Positions 1-9,369 of a stretch of 57,279 nucleotides of DNA are shown one piece after another. Origin of the DNA: a virus; IMG/VR virus record IMGVR_UViG_3300021963_006667, positions 1 through 57,279 of that record. The stretch is one strand, 5' to 3'. The notes under the pieces were generated by a model. That model ran no database searches. It was not told where the DNA came from and saw only the letters and a program-made list of their open reading frames with translations. The position numbers and the translations under genes were made by a program. Position 1 is the stretch's first letter; the number at the start of each line of letters is the position of its first letter.

Positions 1-1
1 G

Positions 2-2893
2 ACCATCAACGACGGTGCGGTGTATGTAAAGACGAGCGCATGGTTTACCGGTTCAACGACAGACATTCTCGGAACAACTGCGATCGTCACGTCAAACACG
101 ACCTTTACATCCAGCACGATGTTTGCTAACGTCGACTTGATCACGCTTGGCGCAAACGCATCCGATAGTCTTGTAGTCAACTCAATCGCCGACTTCAACT
201 CAAACACAAACGTTGATGGTATCCTTACCGTTACGGCCAACGCTGCATTCACGGGTACAAACACAACCTTTACCGCTATCGAAGCTACTGGTGAAATCAG
301 ACTCAAGGGTGCAGCAGCAAGAGTATTGAAGACTCAGAGCACTAGTGCAACTCTATACGACCTTCAAGTCGTACTTGCAAACACCGCAGGTTCGGTAACA
401 CCTCTTGTCGTTAACTCAACCGGTATTCTTCCAGGTGTTACTACGACGTTCGACATCGGTGGAACTTCATCACGTTGGAACAAAGGTTGGGTCAAAGATC
501 TTGACGTTGCGAACAGCGCAGTCATTACGAACCAACTATCAGTTTCCGGTAACGTTTCCTTCACGGGTGCTAACACGACCGTGACTGACCTTGAAGCTAC
601 CGGCGAGATCAGACTCAAGGGTTCTTCTGCTGAGACCATTAGAATTCAAAGTACTACCTCATCTCAACAGTCGCTTAACGTTGTGTTGACGAGTAACGCT
701 GCCGTAAGTATTACACCTCTTACGGTGAATTCGACTGGCATTATTCCAGGAGCCTCCGTAACGTTTGATCTTGGCGGAACATCCGCCCGTTGGAATAAAC
801 TTTGGGTAAAAGACATTGACGTTTCCTCCACAAGCGGTGTCGGTGTAAACCTGAGCGCTAACGTCGTTATTGGCAGAGACTTAAGCGTTTCTGGAAACCT
901 AGTTGTCTCTGGAACGACCACGCTTTCAAGCAACGTTGTACTTCAGGTCGCAGAATCAACATTTGCAAATAGCACCGTAACAAATCTATTCACTTTGGGT
1001 GCAGCGGCAAGGTTGAACTCTGATATTCTTCCGCAAACGACAACGACATACAACTTGGGTTCTACGACCCTGAGATATAGTAATGTATGGGCTTCAACGT
1101 TTACCGGCGCGCTTACAGGTAACGCGACTACTGCAACGACCCTTGAAACCGCAAGAACTATTAATGGCGTATCTTTCAATGGCTCGGCAAATATTACTGT
1201 AACAGCTAATACCACAAACACTCTTACACGCGGAACGTACCTAACCGGTTCAAACTTCAACGGCTCTGCTGCTACTACGTGGGCAGTCGATGCGACAGAT
1301 ACTAATACGGCTTCAAAGGTTGTTGTTCGCGATACAAACGGAAGTTTCTCGGCCAACGCGATCACGGCAACAACTATTACTGCGAACCTAACTGGTGCGG
1401 TAACCGGTAACGCAAGTACTGCGACGACACTTCAGACTGCAAGAACTATCAATGGTGTTTCTTTCAACGGTTCTGCGAACATCACGGTCACAGCAAACAC
1501 AAACGCTACCCTCACGAGAGGAACATATTTAACTGGTTCTGACTTCGATGGCAGTACCGCAAGAACTTGGTCAGTAGATGCTGATCCTGCGGCTACGGCT
1601 TCCAAGGTTGTTGCAAGAGATTCATCTTCTAACTTCGCTGCGAATACCATCACGGCTGCTCTATCTGGTAATGCAACCACTGCGACTACGCTCCAGACAG
1701 CAAGAACAATTAATGGTGTTTCTTTTAACGGTTCTGGTAACATCACCGTTACGGCAAATACTAACTCTACACTTACACGCGGAACGTATCTAACGGGTTC
1801 GAATTTTGACGGCTCTACTGCTACAACTTGGGCCGTTGATGCAACGACTACCGCAACCGCTTCGAAGATCGTGGCTAGAGATAGTCTTGGAAACTTTGCG
1901 GCTAATACTATCACGGCTGATTTGTCGGGTAATGCCTCAACAGCAACAACATTGGAAACTGCAAGAACTATTAATGGCGTCTCATTCAACGGTTCAGGTA
2001 ACATTACAATTGCTGCTAGTACCACAAACACTCTTACAAGAGGAGGGTATCTTACTGGTACTAACTTTAACGGATCCGCCGCCACAACATGGGCGGTCGA
2101 CGCCGATAGTGCTGCTACCGCTTCAAAGGTAGTTGCCCGTGACGCGTCTGCGAACTTTGCGGCAAACACCATCACGGCTACACTATTCTCAGGCTCTGGT
2201 GTATCGCTTACCTCTCTTAACGGCTCAAACATTTCTTCTGGTACCGTGGCTGACGCAAGAATTGCTACAACCCTAGTACGGACGTCTACCGCATTAACCG
2301 CTGGTGAAGGCATATCCGGCGGTGGCGACTTAAGCGCAAGTCGTCAGTTTGATGTTGATGCTACGGTTGTTCGTACCGCTAACACTCAGACGATTACCGG
2401 TGTAACCACGATGTCTAACCTTAGACTCAGCGGTGCCATGTTACCTACAGTAAACAATACCACTAACCTCGGTGCTGCAGGGAACGTATATCTTGCTGCT
2501 TACGCTACAACCTTCTACGGTACTGCAACATCTGCACAGTACGCCGACCTTGCAGAAAAATATCTTGCAGATGATGTGTACGACGTTGGCACTGTTATCG
2601 CAGTAGGCGGTGTGGCAGAAGTTACTGCGGCAAGTATCGACAACGCATCAGCGGTTCTTGGGGTAGTATCGGATAAACCTGCTTATCTCATGAACAGTGA
2701 ACTTGTTAGCGGTACCGCTATCGCACTGAAGGGACGTGTTCCAGTTAAGGTTACGGGCGAAGTGAAAAAGGGTGACAGACTTGCTCCTTCAACAACACCT
2801 GGTTATGCATGGGTAGACAACACAAGGGGTGCGTGGTCCTTTGCAATTGCGCTTGAAAATGGAAACAACATGGTAGAGGCTGTTATCCTCTAA
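2..2893 (+). CDS. Tail-fibre protein, 5' truncated by window edge
   Basis: The frame is open to the left edge, so the N-terminus is missing and the in-frame GTG at 20 is not a convincing start. The visible ~964 residues are Thr/Ala/Asn/Gly-rich beta-type sequence with four tandem copies of a unit containing TARTINGVSFNGS, LTRGTYLTGSNF and TTWAVDA, as in phage fibre shafts. The last ~120 residues change character: a YADLAEKYLADD motif followed by a compact beta domain (VYDVGTVIAV, ALKGRVPVKV, GDRLAPS). I recall this end on structural proteins of marine T4-like phages. The role is inferred to be host contact or fibre trimerisation. It is followed after 8 bases by the first radical SAM gene, with no terminator visible between. 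Confidence 0.85.
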   Translation, partial: TINDGAVYVKTSAWFTGSTTDILGTTAIVTSNTTFTSSTMFANVDLITLGANASDSLVVNSIADFNSNTNVDGILTVTANAAFTGTNTTFTAIEATGEIRLKGAAARVLKTQSTSATLYDLQVVLANTAGSVTPLVVNSTGILPGVTTTFDIGGTSSRWNKGWVKDLDVANSAVITNQLSVSGNVSFTGANTTVTDLEATGEIRLKGSSAETIRIQSTTSSQQSLNVVLTSNAAVSITPLTVNSTGIIPGASVTFDLGGTSARWNKLWVKDIDVSSTSGVGVNLSANVVIGRDLSVSGNLVVSGTTTLSSNVVLQVAESTFANSTVTNLFTLGAAARLNSDILPQTTTTYNLGSTTLRYSNVWASTFTGALTGNATTATTLETARTINGVSFNGSANITVTANTTNTLTRGTYLTGSNFNGSAATTWAVDATDTNTASKVVVRDTNGSFSANAITATTITANLTGAVTGNASTATTLQTARTINGVSFNGSANITVTANTNATLTRGTYLTGSDFDGSTARTWSVDADPAATASKVVARDSSSNFAANTITAALSGNATTATTLQTARTINGVSFNGSGNITVTANTNSTLTRGTYLTGSNFDGSTATTWAVDATTTATASKIVARDSLGNFAANTITADLSGNASTATTLETARTINGVSFNGSGNITIAASTTNTLTRGGYLTGTNFNGSAATTWAVDADSAATASKVVARDASANFAANTITATLFSGSGVSLTSLNGSNISSGTVADARIATTLVRTSTALTAGEGISGGGDLSASRQFDVDATVVRTANTQTITGVTTMSNLRLSGAMLPTVNNTTNLGAAGNVYLAAYATTFYGTATSAQYADLAEKYLADDVYDVGTVIAVGGVAEVTAASIDNASAVLGVVSDKPAYLMNSELVSGTAIALKGRVPVKVTGEVKKGDRLAPSTTPGYAWVDNTRGAWSFAIALENGNNMVEAVIL
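1118..2188 (+). repeat. Four tandem fibre-shaft repeats
   Basis: Units begin at the codons for Gly-Asn at 1118, 1406, 1667 and 1928, giving periods of 288, 261 and 261 bases (87-96 residues). Each has the order GNA(S)TATTL, ARTINGVSFNGS, LTRGxYLTG, TTWAVDA, ASKVVxRD, FxANxIT. The DNA copies differ by many synonymous changes, so they are not recent exact duplications. Confidence 0.9.
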
Positions 2894-2901
2894 GGAACAT
2901 T

Positions 2902-4920
2902 ATGAACGTTGTTTATGTGAACTACACTGTAAGAGACAGCGTATTTGATTATGCATGGCTCTCATTTAAAACCTACGTCGAAGATCACTATAAAGGCACG
3001 GCGAATTGGCATTGGCATTATCCAATCAGCGATTCCCGTGCCGATAGTCCAGAAGAACTAGCACAGAGAATATTACGACTTGACCCAAAGGTTGTGATGT
3101 TCTCTGTTTATGTTTGGAACGTCGGACTATCAAGAGAAGTTGCTCGAATCATCAAATCGCTTAGTCCCGAAATACACCTCGTATTTGGTGGCCCATACTG
3201 TGAGTACAAAGAAGATCCTGAGTACTTCACAAAATACCCATACATAGACTTCACTTGCCAGACGGACGGATACGGAGAACCTTTCATCAACGAGTTCCTC
3301 TATCAGGTAGAGACGGATCAAGACTGGAACAAGGTACCATACATGGTTCGAAAGGAAGGATACAGTCCTGTAACTTTCAACAAGCGTCAGTTTGAATGGC
3401 CGAAGAGAATCTTTGAGCGCAACTCTGACTACCTTCAAAAGGTAAAGGACGAACGCACCGGTTCCATCACCCTCATGACGATCTATGAGACGCAGCGCGG
3501 ATGCCCATACGGATGCACGTTCTGTGAATGGAGTGGCGGTATCAACTCAAAGGTTGCGTTTAAGCCAAGCGAAGATGTGATCGAAGACTTCACATGGCTC
3601 GCTAAAAACGGTTTCCTTGAGGACCTGCACATGGTAGAAGCAAACCTTGGCCAACTCGACAGGGACGTGATGCTCGTCGAGGAGTTGTGTAAGATCAAGG
3701 CAGAGTATGGAGTACCGAGAGACGTTATCCTTGCAGGACTCAGCAAGTCAAAGAAGTCAAACGTATATAAGATCGACAGACTTCTGGCTGCATCAGGACT
3801 TTCTAACGGATTCAAAATCTCGATGCAGGACATGGATCCACAGGTACTCAAGAACATCGAACGCGTGGACGAACCTTGGGAAAAGCAGTTCAAGGCATAC
3901 AACGAACTACGTGACGAGTTCGGAATCAAGCTAAGAGCCGAGATGATTCGTGGACTTCCTGGCACCACGCTCAATAGTTTCTATGAGCAGGCCGGAGAGA
4001 TGGCAAAGCACGGAGTTTTCTGGGATAAATACACGTGGCATCTTCTGCCTACGTCTCCTGCATCAAACCCTGAATACATGCAGAAGTTTAGCATCGAGGC
4101 GATAGACCTGATGACCGACTCAATGAAGGGTTCTGCATTCAACGCAAAGATGATCGACGAAGACAAGTTCACGGAGATCGGCGGACTCATCAACGATCAG
4201 AGATTCATTCAGCCGTCAAAGATAGTCGTATCCACCATGTCGTATACAAAAGAAGACTACGCCGAGATGGTCGTTTCGGACGGGATCATATTTGCCATGG
4301 AGACCGAGGGCTATCTGTCCAGGATAACAAAGTATCTCGACTCGAACGGGGTGCCACATTCGGTATTTTACAAAAGGTTCTATGATACCTTCATAGACCA
4401 GAAGTATCTTCAGCCTATCCAATTTACTGTGCTTAAAGCAATTATACAGCAGGCGTTGGACAAAGTACATCAAAAAAGCGCGGCTCCCTTCGAATACTAC
4501 AAACTCGAAGGGTTGCCATGGAACATCTACGCAAAGATCCCAACACTTATCAACATCATGATCAACGTCAACCGGGTTGAGTTCTACACCTCGATTCTTA
4601 GGTGGATCGTCGATGAGTTTGGAAGCGATCCTAAGTTGGATGACCTGATCGGTTGGTCCATGAATTCCGTGAAGTGGATAGACTACGACCCAACGAAACC
4701 GACCTCGTTCGTAACACAGTTTGACTGGACTGCGAATGAGTTGGTTGAAGGAACCTATATCAACACACCTTCAGACACACTCTACTCGAATGAAAACATG
4801 GACATCGATTGGCACCTATTGACGATGGAAAATCGAGTGAAGCAGTATTTTATTCGGCTATGCGCATTGCATGGTAGTAACAAGATGTTTGAGCATTTGA
4901 GGGTTACCCATGCTGAATAA
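2902..4920 (+). CDS. Radical SAM protein with B12-binding-type N-terminus
   Basis: 672 residues. The N-terminal ~140 residues look like a cobalamin-binding Rossmann domain of class B radical SAM proteins: VVMFSVYVWN, then HLVFGGPYCE, a predicted-site phrase ending DGYGEPF. No DxHxxG cobalt-ligand motif is evident. The radical SAM core has the [4Fe-4S] motif RGCPYGCTFCEW (C201, C205, C208) and a later MIRGLPGTT segment typical of the B12-radical SAM family. The C-terminal ~250 residues are not recognised. Known relatives do methylations, ring contractions or rearrangements; the substrate here is unknown. ATG start after AAGGA. It opens a tightly packed island of enzyme genes placed within the fibre genes. 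The radical SAM assignment is firm, the B12 assignment probable. Confidence 0.88.
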   Translation: MNVVYVNYTVRDSVFDYAWLSFKTYVEDHYKGTANWHWHYPISDSRADSPEELAQRILRLDPKVVMFSVYVWNVGLSREVARIIKSLSPEIHLVFGGPYCEYKEDPEYFTKYPYIDFTCQTDGYGEPFINEFLYQVETDQDWNKVPYMVRKEGYSPVTFNKRQFEWPKRIFERNSDYLQKVKDERTGSITLMTIYETQRGCPYGCTFCEWSGGINSKVAFKPSEDVIEDFTWLAKNGFLEDLHMVEANLGQLDRDVMLVEELCKIKAEYGVPRDVILAGLSKSKKSNVYKIDRLLAASGLSNGFKISMQDMDPQVLKNIERVDEPWEKQFKAYNELRDEFGIKLRAEMIRGLPGTTLNSFYEQAGEMAKHGVFWDKYTWHLLPTSPASNPEYMQKFSIEAIDLMTDSMKGSAFNAKMIDEDKFTEIGGLINDQRFIQPSKIVVSTMSYTKEDYAEMVVSDGIIFAMETEGYLSRITKYLDSNGVPHSVFYKRFYDTFIDQKYLQPIQFTVLKAIIQQALDKVHQKSAAPFEYYKLEGLPWNIYAKIPTLINIMINVNRVEFYTSILRWIVDEFGSDPKLDDLIGWSMNSVKWIDYDPTKPTSFVTQFDWTANELVEGTYINTPSDTLYSNENMDIDWHLLTMENRVKQYFIRLCALHGSNKMFEHLRVTHAE

Positions 4921-5479
4921 GATTGTATTAGCGATGAATATAGAGGTCAACGAGGTCTATGATATTAGAAAGCGAACCAACGGCAGATTAAGTAACGCTT
5001 TTGTCGAGTATTGCATCGAAGACTCGTATGTCCGAGAGCGTGCACTCAAGAATCTTGTCGCAAATAAAGTCGATCGTAAGGTTGTTGAAGCGTTCAAGGT
5101 TTTAGACCTACAAACAGTATTTTCTTCCGTTCCAGATGACGAGTTAGTTGACTTTTTTGAGAAGATGTGTTATAAGATAAACGATATGATCTATATTAAG
5201 TTTGAGGCTGACACGTTTAAGGGATTCGATCTTCACGGAAAGATTGTATTGCCAGTAGTCTATTCTGGTAATCGTCCGGTTACCAAACATAAGTACATTG
5301 GATGGGTGACTCCTCATAACATCGAACACCTGTTAGAGCATGAGAAGATCACGGAAGACGTTGCAACCAAGGTGCAACTAAAATACGCAGAGATGCTACG
5401 TAAACATAAAGACGAATTCGACGTATTTTTTGACGGCTCTCCTATAGAGGAAGTTTTGGAGTATATCAACAATGATTAA
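4910..5479 (+). CDS. Unknown protein in the radical SAM island
   Basis: 189 residues, no family recognised. It is charged and soluble-looking, with no signal peptide or membrane segment. A helical N-terminal half is followed by a segment with VLPVVYSGNRPVTKHKYIGW and a helical acidic C-terminus. Its ATG overlaps the end of the preceding radical SAM gene by 11 bases, and its own end overlaps the next gene by 8, so translation is probably coupled. Position suggests an accessory or substrate-recognition protein for the upstream enzyme; this is inference only. Confidence 0.75.
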   Translation: MLNKIVLAMNIEVNEVYDIRKRTNGRLSNAFVEYCIEDSYVRERALKNLVANKVDRKVVEAFKVLDLQTVFSSVPDDELVDFFEKMCYKINDMIYIKFEADTFKGFDLHGKIVLPVVYSGNRPVTKHKYIGWVTPHNIEHLLEHEKITEDVATKVQLKYAEMLRKHKDEFDVFFDGSPIEEVLEYINND

Positions 5480-6485
5480 TTGGGCATTCACTTGGTCTTC
5501 ACGTAGAGCACCTGCGTGGGAAAACTGCAACGACGCAATGAACCTTGCCGTTGGACCTGAGTGGGTCTTTGGTGACTACTACCTACCGGTAAACACTCGG
5601 TATTCCGGCTCTCCTCTGAAGGAGTTTAAGGACGATGAGCGCATAAAACTTCTTAACGCACCGGCAGTAGATCAGTTCGAGGCGGAAACGTTCAAGTACG
5701 TCATAGAAGAGAATAGGTCTGGATACAACCTAGAGGTAGCCGATCGTGTAGGACATTTGATCCTTAAGGAACACGCGACTCCAGACATTTTACTCACCGA
5801 ACAAAATAGTCGTGTCATAGACCTGGACGAGGTTTACAAATACCTTCAGGAATATGATTGGGTCGCACTCGGAATCAAATTCAACAACATCGAGATCAGC
5901 GACAAGACGATCATGGCGAAGTCGTTCTTCTATGCCCGCGATAAGGATCTGAAGTTGGTAAACCTGTCAGGTCAGAATCAACCTTACAACGACGTCTCAT
6001 CGATCCCTGCTATAACGTATTGTGTGTTTAAGAAGACGAAGAACGTGGGTCTGGTCAACTGCATTGTAAACCCACACCTTGTTTCCGTTCCGCATATGGA
6101 TTCTAGGGTGTATGGAGATAAGCATCACGTGTTCGCACTCGACGCGTTTGACTCGACGATCGAGGACTACTTTCTTAAACCTACCATCGTTGGAAGCGAC
6201 ACTAACATCATCAACAACAACGTGATATTCACGAACGTGCAGTTCCAAATGTTGGAATATGAGGCGTCATTTTACCACATCCGTAATAAGTCGTACATAC
6301 CCTTTCCGAGAACGATTAAAACAAATTTAGGTGTAACTACGATCGGAAACGTGATAAGTATAAACCCAACTCGCCATTACGGGTACATATCCATAGAATA
6401 CGACGTTGACTCTATGATAAATAGCTATGGAGTTGCCTCTCAGGTAGGCAAACACAAAATTGAATACACCGTAATTAGAGGATAA
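5472..6485 (+). CDS. Unknown protein in the radical SAM island
   Basis: 337 residues with no recognised domain. It starts MINWAFTWSSRRAPAWENC and is rich in aromatic and Asn residues, with alternating hydrophobic beta-like stretches and no CxxxCxxC, Walker or methyltransferase motif. There is no membrane segment or signal peptide. It overlaps the preceding gene by 8 bases and ends 5 bases before the 64-residue His/Cys protein gene. It could be a structural component, a carrier or a partner enzyme; sequence alone does not decide. Confidence 0.75.
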   Translation: MINWAFTWSSRRAPAWENCNDAMNLAVGPEWVFGDYYLPVNTRYSGSPLKEFKDDERIKLLNAPAVDQFEAETFKYVIEENRSGYNLEVADRVGHLILKEHATPDILLTEQNSRVIDLDEVYKYLQEYDWVALGIKFNNIEISDKTIMAKSFFYARDKDLKLVNLSGQNQPYNDVSSIPAITYCVFKKTKNVGLVNCIVNPHLVSVPHMDSRVYGDKHHVFALDAFDSTIEDYFLKPTIVGSDTNIINNNVIFTNVQFQMLEYEASFYHIRNKSYIPFPRTIKTNLGVTTIGNVISINPTRHYGYISIEYDVDSMINSYGVASQVGKHKIEYTVIRG

Positions 6486-6490
6486 CTATC

Positions 6491-6685
6491 ATGGTTGCCG
6501 ACGTAACAAGCACCTTTACAGCGAATAATACGGTCACCCCGACGAAGGCAGTAGGTTCAACCATCGATGCCGCTTCCTTTAGAACGATGGTGAACACGCT
6601 CGACGCGCTGATTCAACACAGTCATACGTTCACCGATGACTACACCTCAAACTGCCAGTGCAACTGTCAGCGAGGCAGCATCTAA
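6491..6685 (+). CDS. Small HxHT/Cys protein, candidate modified substrate
   Basis: 64 residues, ATG preceded by GAGG at good spacing. The Thr/Ala/Val-rich N-terminal part leads into a short helical-looking segment (FRTMVNTLDALIQ), then HSHTFTDDY with H43 and H45, and a C-terminal tail with three alternating cysteines, C55-Q-C57-N-C59, ending QRGSI. The same helix-HxHT-x-D module occurs twice in the 123-residue protein at 11359. The stop codon directly abuts the GTG start of a radical SAM/SPASM gene. Small size, a terminal CxCxC tail and the adjacent maturase-like gene resemble RiPP precursors. Against this, HxH motifs also occur in phage fibre tips, where in T4 gp37 they bind iron. It may be both a virion peptide and a modification target. 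Function unproven. Confidence 0.72.
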   Translation: MVADVTSTFTANNTVTPTKAVGSTIDAASFRTMVNTLDALIQHSHTFTDDYTSNCQCNCQRGSI

Positions 6686-8335
6686 GTGACCGACAATTAT
6701 GTGAACGTGAAAAGAGTTCTAAGCGAAGCTCAAAAGAAACGCTTAGAAAACCATACACCGTCTGTTGTCGAACAGGATGGTAAATTAGTCACAACCTTTG
6801 AGACGATAAACATCTCAGGTAAGGGACAAAAGACAAACAAACTCATCACGGTCCTTCCCGCAGCGCAGGAACAGGCTGTACCGTTTGCGGATGCAGAGTT
6901 TTTGTATCGTGACCTGATACAGGTTAACGCGATGTTAACGAACGCGTGTAACCTCAGTTGCTCCTACTGCTACGAACAACACAACAAAGACTTCGGTAGA
7001 TTTACAAAAGAATCCCTTAAGCAAGTCTATGATTGGATGAACTCCCGTAACAACGGTAAGAAGAAGGTGTTCCAATTTTTTGGAGGTGAACCTCTCATCC
7101 ACAAGCCTTTGATCAAAGAGTTTATCGAGACTTATGACGAAGAGTTGTCGGGCAACTACAAAGATTATCGTGGCACCTACATTTCGATGTGTACAAATGG
7201 ACTTCTATTAAATGACGAGTTCATCGAGTTCTATTTCGGTAAGCCATACACGCACATGATGTTGAGTCTCGATACGCTGAATTCAGCAATCGATCACAGA
7301 GAGATCACGCCGGCTCAGTTAAACAAGGTTCTCAAGAGTATAGACAAGATCGTGGAAGTTCTTGGAGATGACGCGAATCGACTCGTGATTCGTGCCACCC
7401 TGTCACAAGAGACCTCGCGTGACATGAAGAACTTCATCGAGACGCTGTATGAGCATGGTGTTAGAAACATGGTTGTTCATCCACTTGTACTCGACTCAAA
7501 GCATGGTTACATCTCATGGAAAGATGAGAACTGGCAGAACATGAGAAGTTCTATCTTCGGTGCCCTTGAGAAGTATGATGACCTTTACATCAGATTCTCT
7601 GAAGGCGTTGGCCTGAAGGAAGATAGTAACTGTATGGTCGGTTCACACATGGTTGCCATCGACGCATCCGGTGACTTCTCGGGTTGCTACTTCTTCACCA
7701 ACCAGAAGTCTAACGGTGCAGACATTGCCGTTCTCGGAAACGTATTCCAGGACCGAGTATACATAGATCGGTACAAGAAGTTCCAAAGCGCCTATCAGGA
7801 GATGTTCGATACCGAGGAGCAGTGCAGAACCTGTGACTATCAGGATGCCTGTTATCAGTGTCCTGCCGGTAACATGGATACCGGATCGAGAATCTTCCGG
7901 CCTGACGATATGTGTCAAAAGATCGTAAAGCTCTACGTCGACTTTCAACACGACGTCGCAAAGAAACTATTCATGCGTCACGTGAAGAAGAGATTCGACC
8001 GAGTTGAAAAGCACGGTGAAAAGGTATTTGCCGCCGAGTTGCAATACTTTTATGATAAATTTAATGGAGAAGGTGTCGATGATTTTGAACATTATTTGCG
8101 GATTGATTTGCCTCATTATTCTGATGTCATTCGTGCCTGGTCCGTGGACGGCAAAACCGAAGCCACCGATCTACATTCGCTCTACAACATCCTCGCAAAA
8201 AGATTCGACAAGCCAAGAATCGATATTGAAATCACATCTGACTTCGTAAAGTGTTATTACATCCAATGCATATCGACGATCATCTTCGACAAGAACAGAA
8301 TGAACGAAGTCAAACTTACGACTTTGCTGGAATAA
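6686..8335 (+). CDS. Radical SAM/SPASM-type enzyme
   Basis: 549 residues. The GTG start lies immediately after the preceding stop codon. The radical SAM motif is ACNLSCSYCYEQ (C88, C92, C95), followed by FFGGEPLIH, the SAM-binding GGEP motif, and MCTNGLLL. The C-terminal part carries a SPASM-like cysteine set: SNCMVG, then DFSGCYFF, then CRTCDYQDACYQCPAGN and a last DDMCQK. SPASM proteins bind auxiliary [4Fe-4S] clusters and commonly modify peptides or proteins (thioether, C-C or epimerisation reactions, or formylglycine formation). The ~150 residues after the SPASM region are extra and unrecognised. The abutting small His/Cys protein is the obvious candidate substrate, by inference. Confidence 0.9.
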   Translation: MTDNYVNVKRVLSEAQKKRLENHTPSVVEQDGKLVTTFETINISGKGQKTNKLITVLPAAQEQAVPFADAEFLYRDLIQVNAMLTNACNLSCSYCYEQHNKDFGRFTKESLKQVYDWMNSRNNGKKKVFQFFGGEPLIHKPLIKEFIETYDEELSGNYKDYRGTYISMCTNGLLLNDEFIEFYFGKPYTHMMLSLDTLNSAIDHREITPAQLNKVLKSIDKIVEVLGDDANRLVIRATLSQETSRDMKNFIETLYEHGVRNMVVHPLVLDSKHGYISWKDENWQNMRSSIFGALEKYDDLYIRFSEGVGLKEDSNCMVGSHMVAIDASGDFSGCYFFTNQKSNGADIAVLGNVFQDRVYIDRYKKFQSAYQEMFDTEEQCRTCDYQDACYQCPAGNMDTGSRIFRPDDMCQKIVKLYVDFQHDVAKKLFMRHVKKRFDRVEKHGEKVFAAELQYFYDKFNGEGVDDFEHYLRIDLPHYSDVIRAWSVDGKTEATDLHSLYNILAKRFDKPRIDIEITSDFVKCYYIQCISTIIFDKNRMNEVKLTTLLE

Positions 8336-9369
8336 GATCTGTTACGATCTATCTTGGCGATACCTGTAACTTTGATTGCGTCTATTGCGACCGTGCATAT
8401 ATTAAGCACGACATTGGTTCACAGAATCTAAACAAGGCAGACTTCGACGACATCATAGAGTTTATGAAGGTCGTAAAGGAACAGGCGAAAGACCTAAAGG
8501 CAATCTCGTTCCATGGCGGTGAACCGTTCTTGTATGTAAAAAGAATGGACGAACTACTTGACGCGCTTGATCCGATCTTCGGAAAAGACATGGAGTACTA
8601 CATCACATCGAACGGTTCGAAGATCGTCGAGAACGAATGGTTCTTTCAGAAGTGGCCAAAGATCCATATCACCCTGAGCTACGACTTTAATTATCAGCTT
8701 GTCAATAGGGAATATGTAGACCTAAAAGCAATCTCGGAAGTGATCTATCGTAACGACTGCTACATGATGTTTCAGTTCGTGATTCCACCAGATGGGTTCC
8801 ATGAGGATACTTTAGCCGAGGTGATCAGATCGTGTAAACTTGCTCGTTGTGATACGATTAACATCATTCCGCTTCGACACCATCGTGGTGCAAGAAAGTT
8901 CAAAGTCCTTATTGACGATTTTAACATGAAGTGGTATAGTGTTTATTTGATGCGGTTCATCCATACTTTGTATGTCCAGGGAATCACGCTCAACATAGAT
9001 GGCAACTATCACGGAATCGACAAGCAATATCTCAACAATCACAGCAAGATGATCCTGAGTCCGGATGGATACGTGTATCCAGAGTTTGACTACCTTGAAT
9101 ATAAGCGAAAGGAATTCAGGATCGGCAAGTGGAAGGGTGGAATCGAACTCGACCGAGTCAAGGACGAGAACCAATTCATTCTTCCAGGTTGCGTGACCTG
9201 CCACATGAGGGACGCGTGCGGGTTGAAGTACCTATACAAGATGTTTGATGAAGAACCGAAAGGAAACTGCGTCGACTTCTACACAACGATCAACCTGATG
9301 GTGAAACACCTTCACGCCTTGAAACAGAAGCCCACGTTGATGCATTGGATTGGAATCGGAGATGGATGA
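8266..9369 (+). CDS. Radical SAM enzyme with short twitch/SPASM-like C-terminus
   Basis: About 367 residues from the ATG at 8266; a GTG at 8251 would add five. Neither has a clear ribosome binding site, and both lie inside the preceding gene, giving an overlap of about 70-85 bases. The core motif is DTCNFDCVYCDRA (C34, C38, C41 from the ATG), followed by ISFHGGEPFLY and YITSNGSK. The C-terminus has GCVTCHMRDACGLKY and a later GNC, a shortened auxiliary-cluster region like the twitch domain. The substrate is unknown. The long overlap implies translational coupling with the SPASM enzyme upstream, suggesting the two act in one pathway. Confidence 0.88.
   Translation: MHIDDHLRQEQNERSQTYDFAGIRSVTIYLGDTCNFDCVYCDRAYIKHDIGSQNLNKADFDDIIEFMKVVKEQAKDLKAISFHGGEPFLYVKRMDELLDALDPIFGKDMEYYITSNGSKIVENEWFFQKWPKIHITLSYDFNYQLVNREYVDLKAISEVIYRNDCYMMFQFVIPPDGFHEDTLAEVIRSCKLARCDTINIIPLRHHRGARKFKVLIDDFNMKWYSVYLMRFIHTLYVQGITLNIDGNYHGIDKQYLNNHSKMILSPDGYVYPEFDYLEYKRKEFRIGKWKGGIELDRVKDENQFILPGCVTCHMRDACGLKYLYKMFDEEPKGNCVDFYTTINLMVKHLHALKQKPTLMHWIGIGDG

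Noticed and set aside
20-22. GTG as start of the first fibre gene
   Set aside because: The frame is open upstream to base 2 with fibre-like residues, and there is no ribosome binding site, so the gene is simply cut by the window.
1118-2188. Regularly spaced repeats considered as a CRISPR array
   Set aside because: The repeats are protein-coding fibre units of 261-288 bases with diverged DNA, not short identical repeats with unique spacers.
1432-2313. Long open frames on the minus strand within fibre genes (also 364-1365, 17433-17789, 20549-20950)
   Set aside because: They mirror the Thr/Ala/Asn-rich codon pattern of the plus-strand repeats, lack ribosome binding sites and would encode Val/Ala-rich nonsense.
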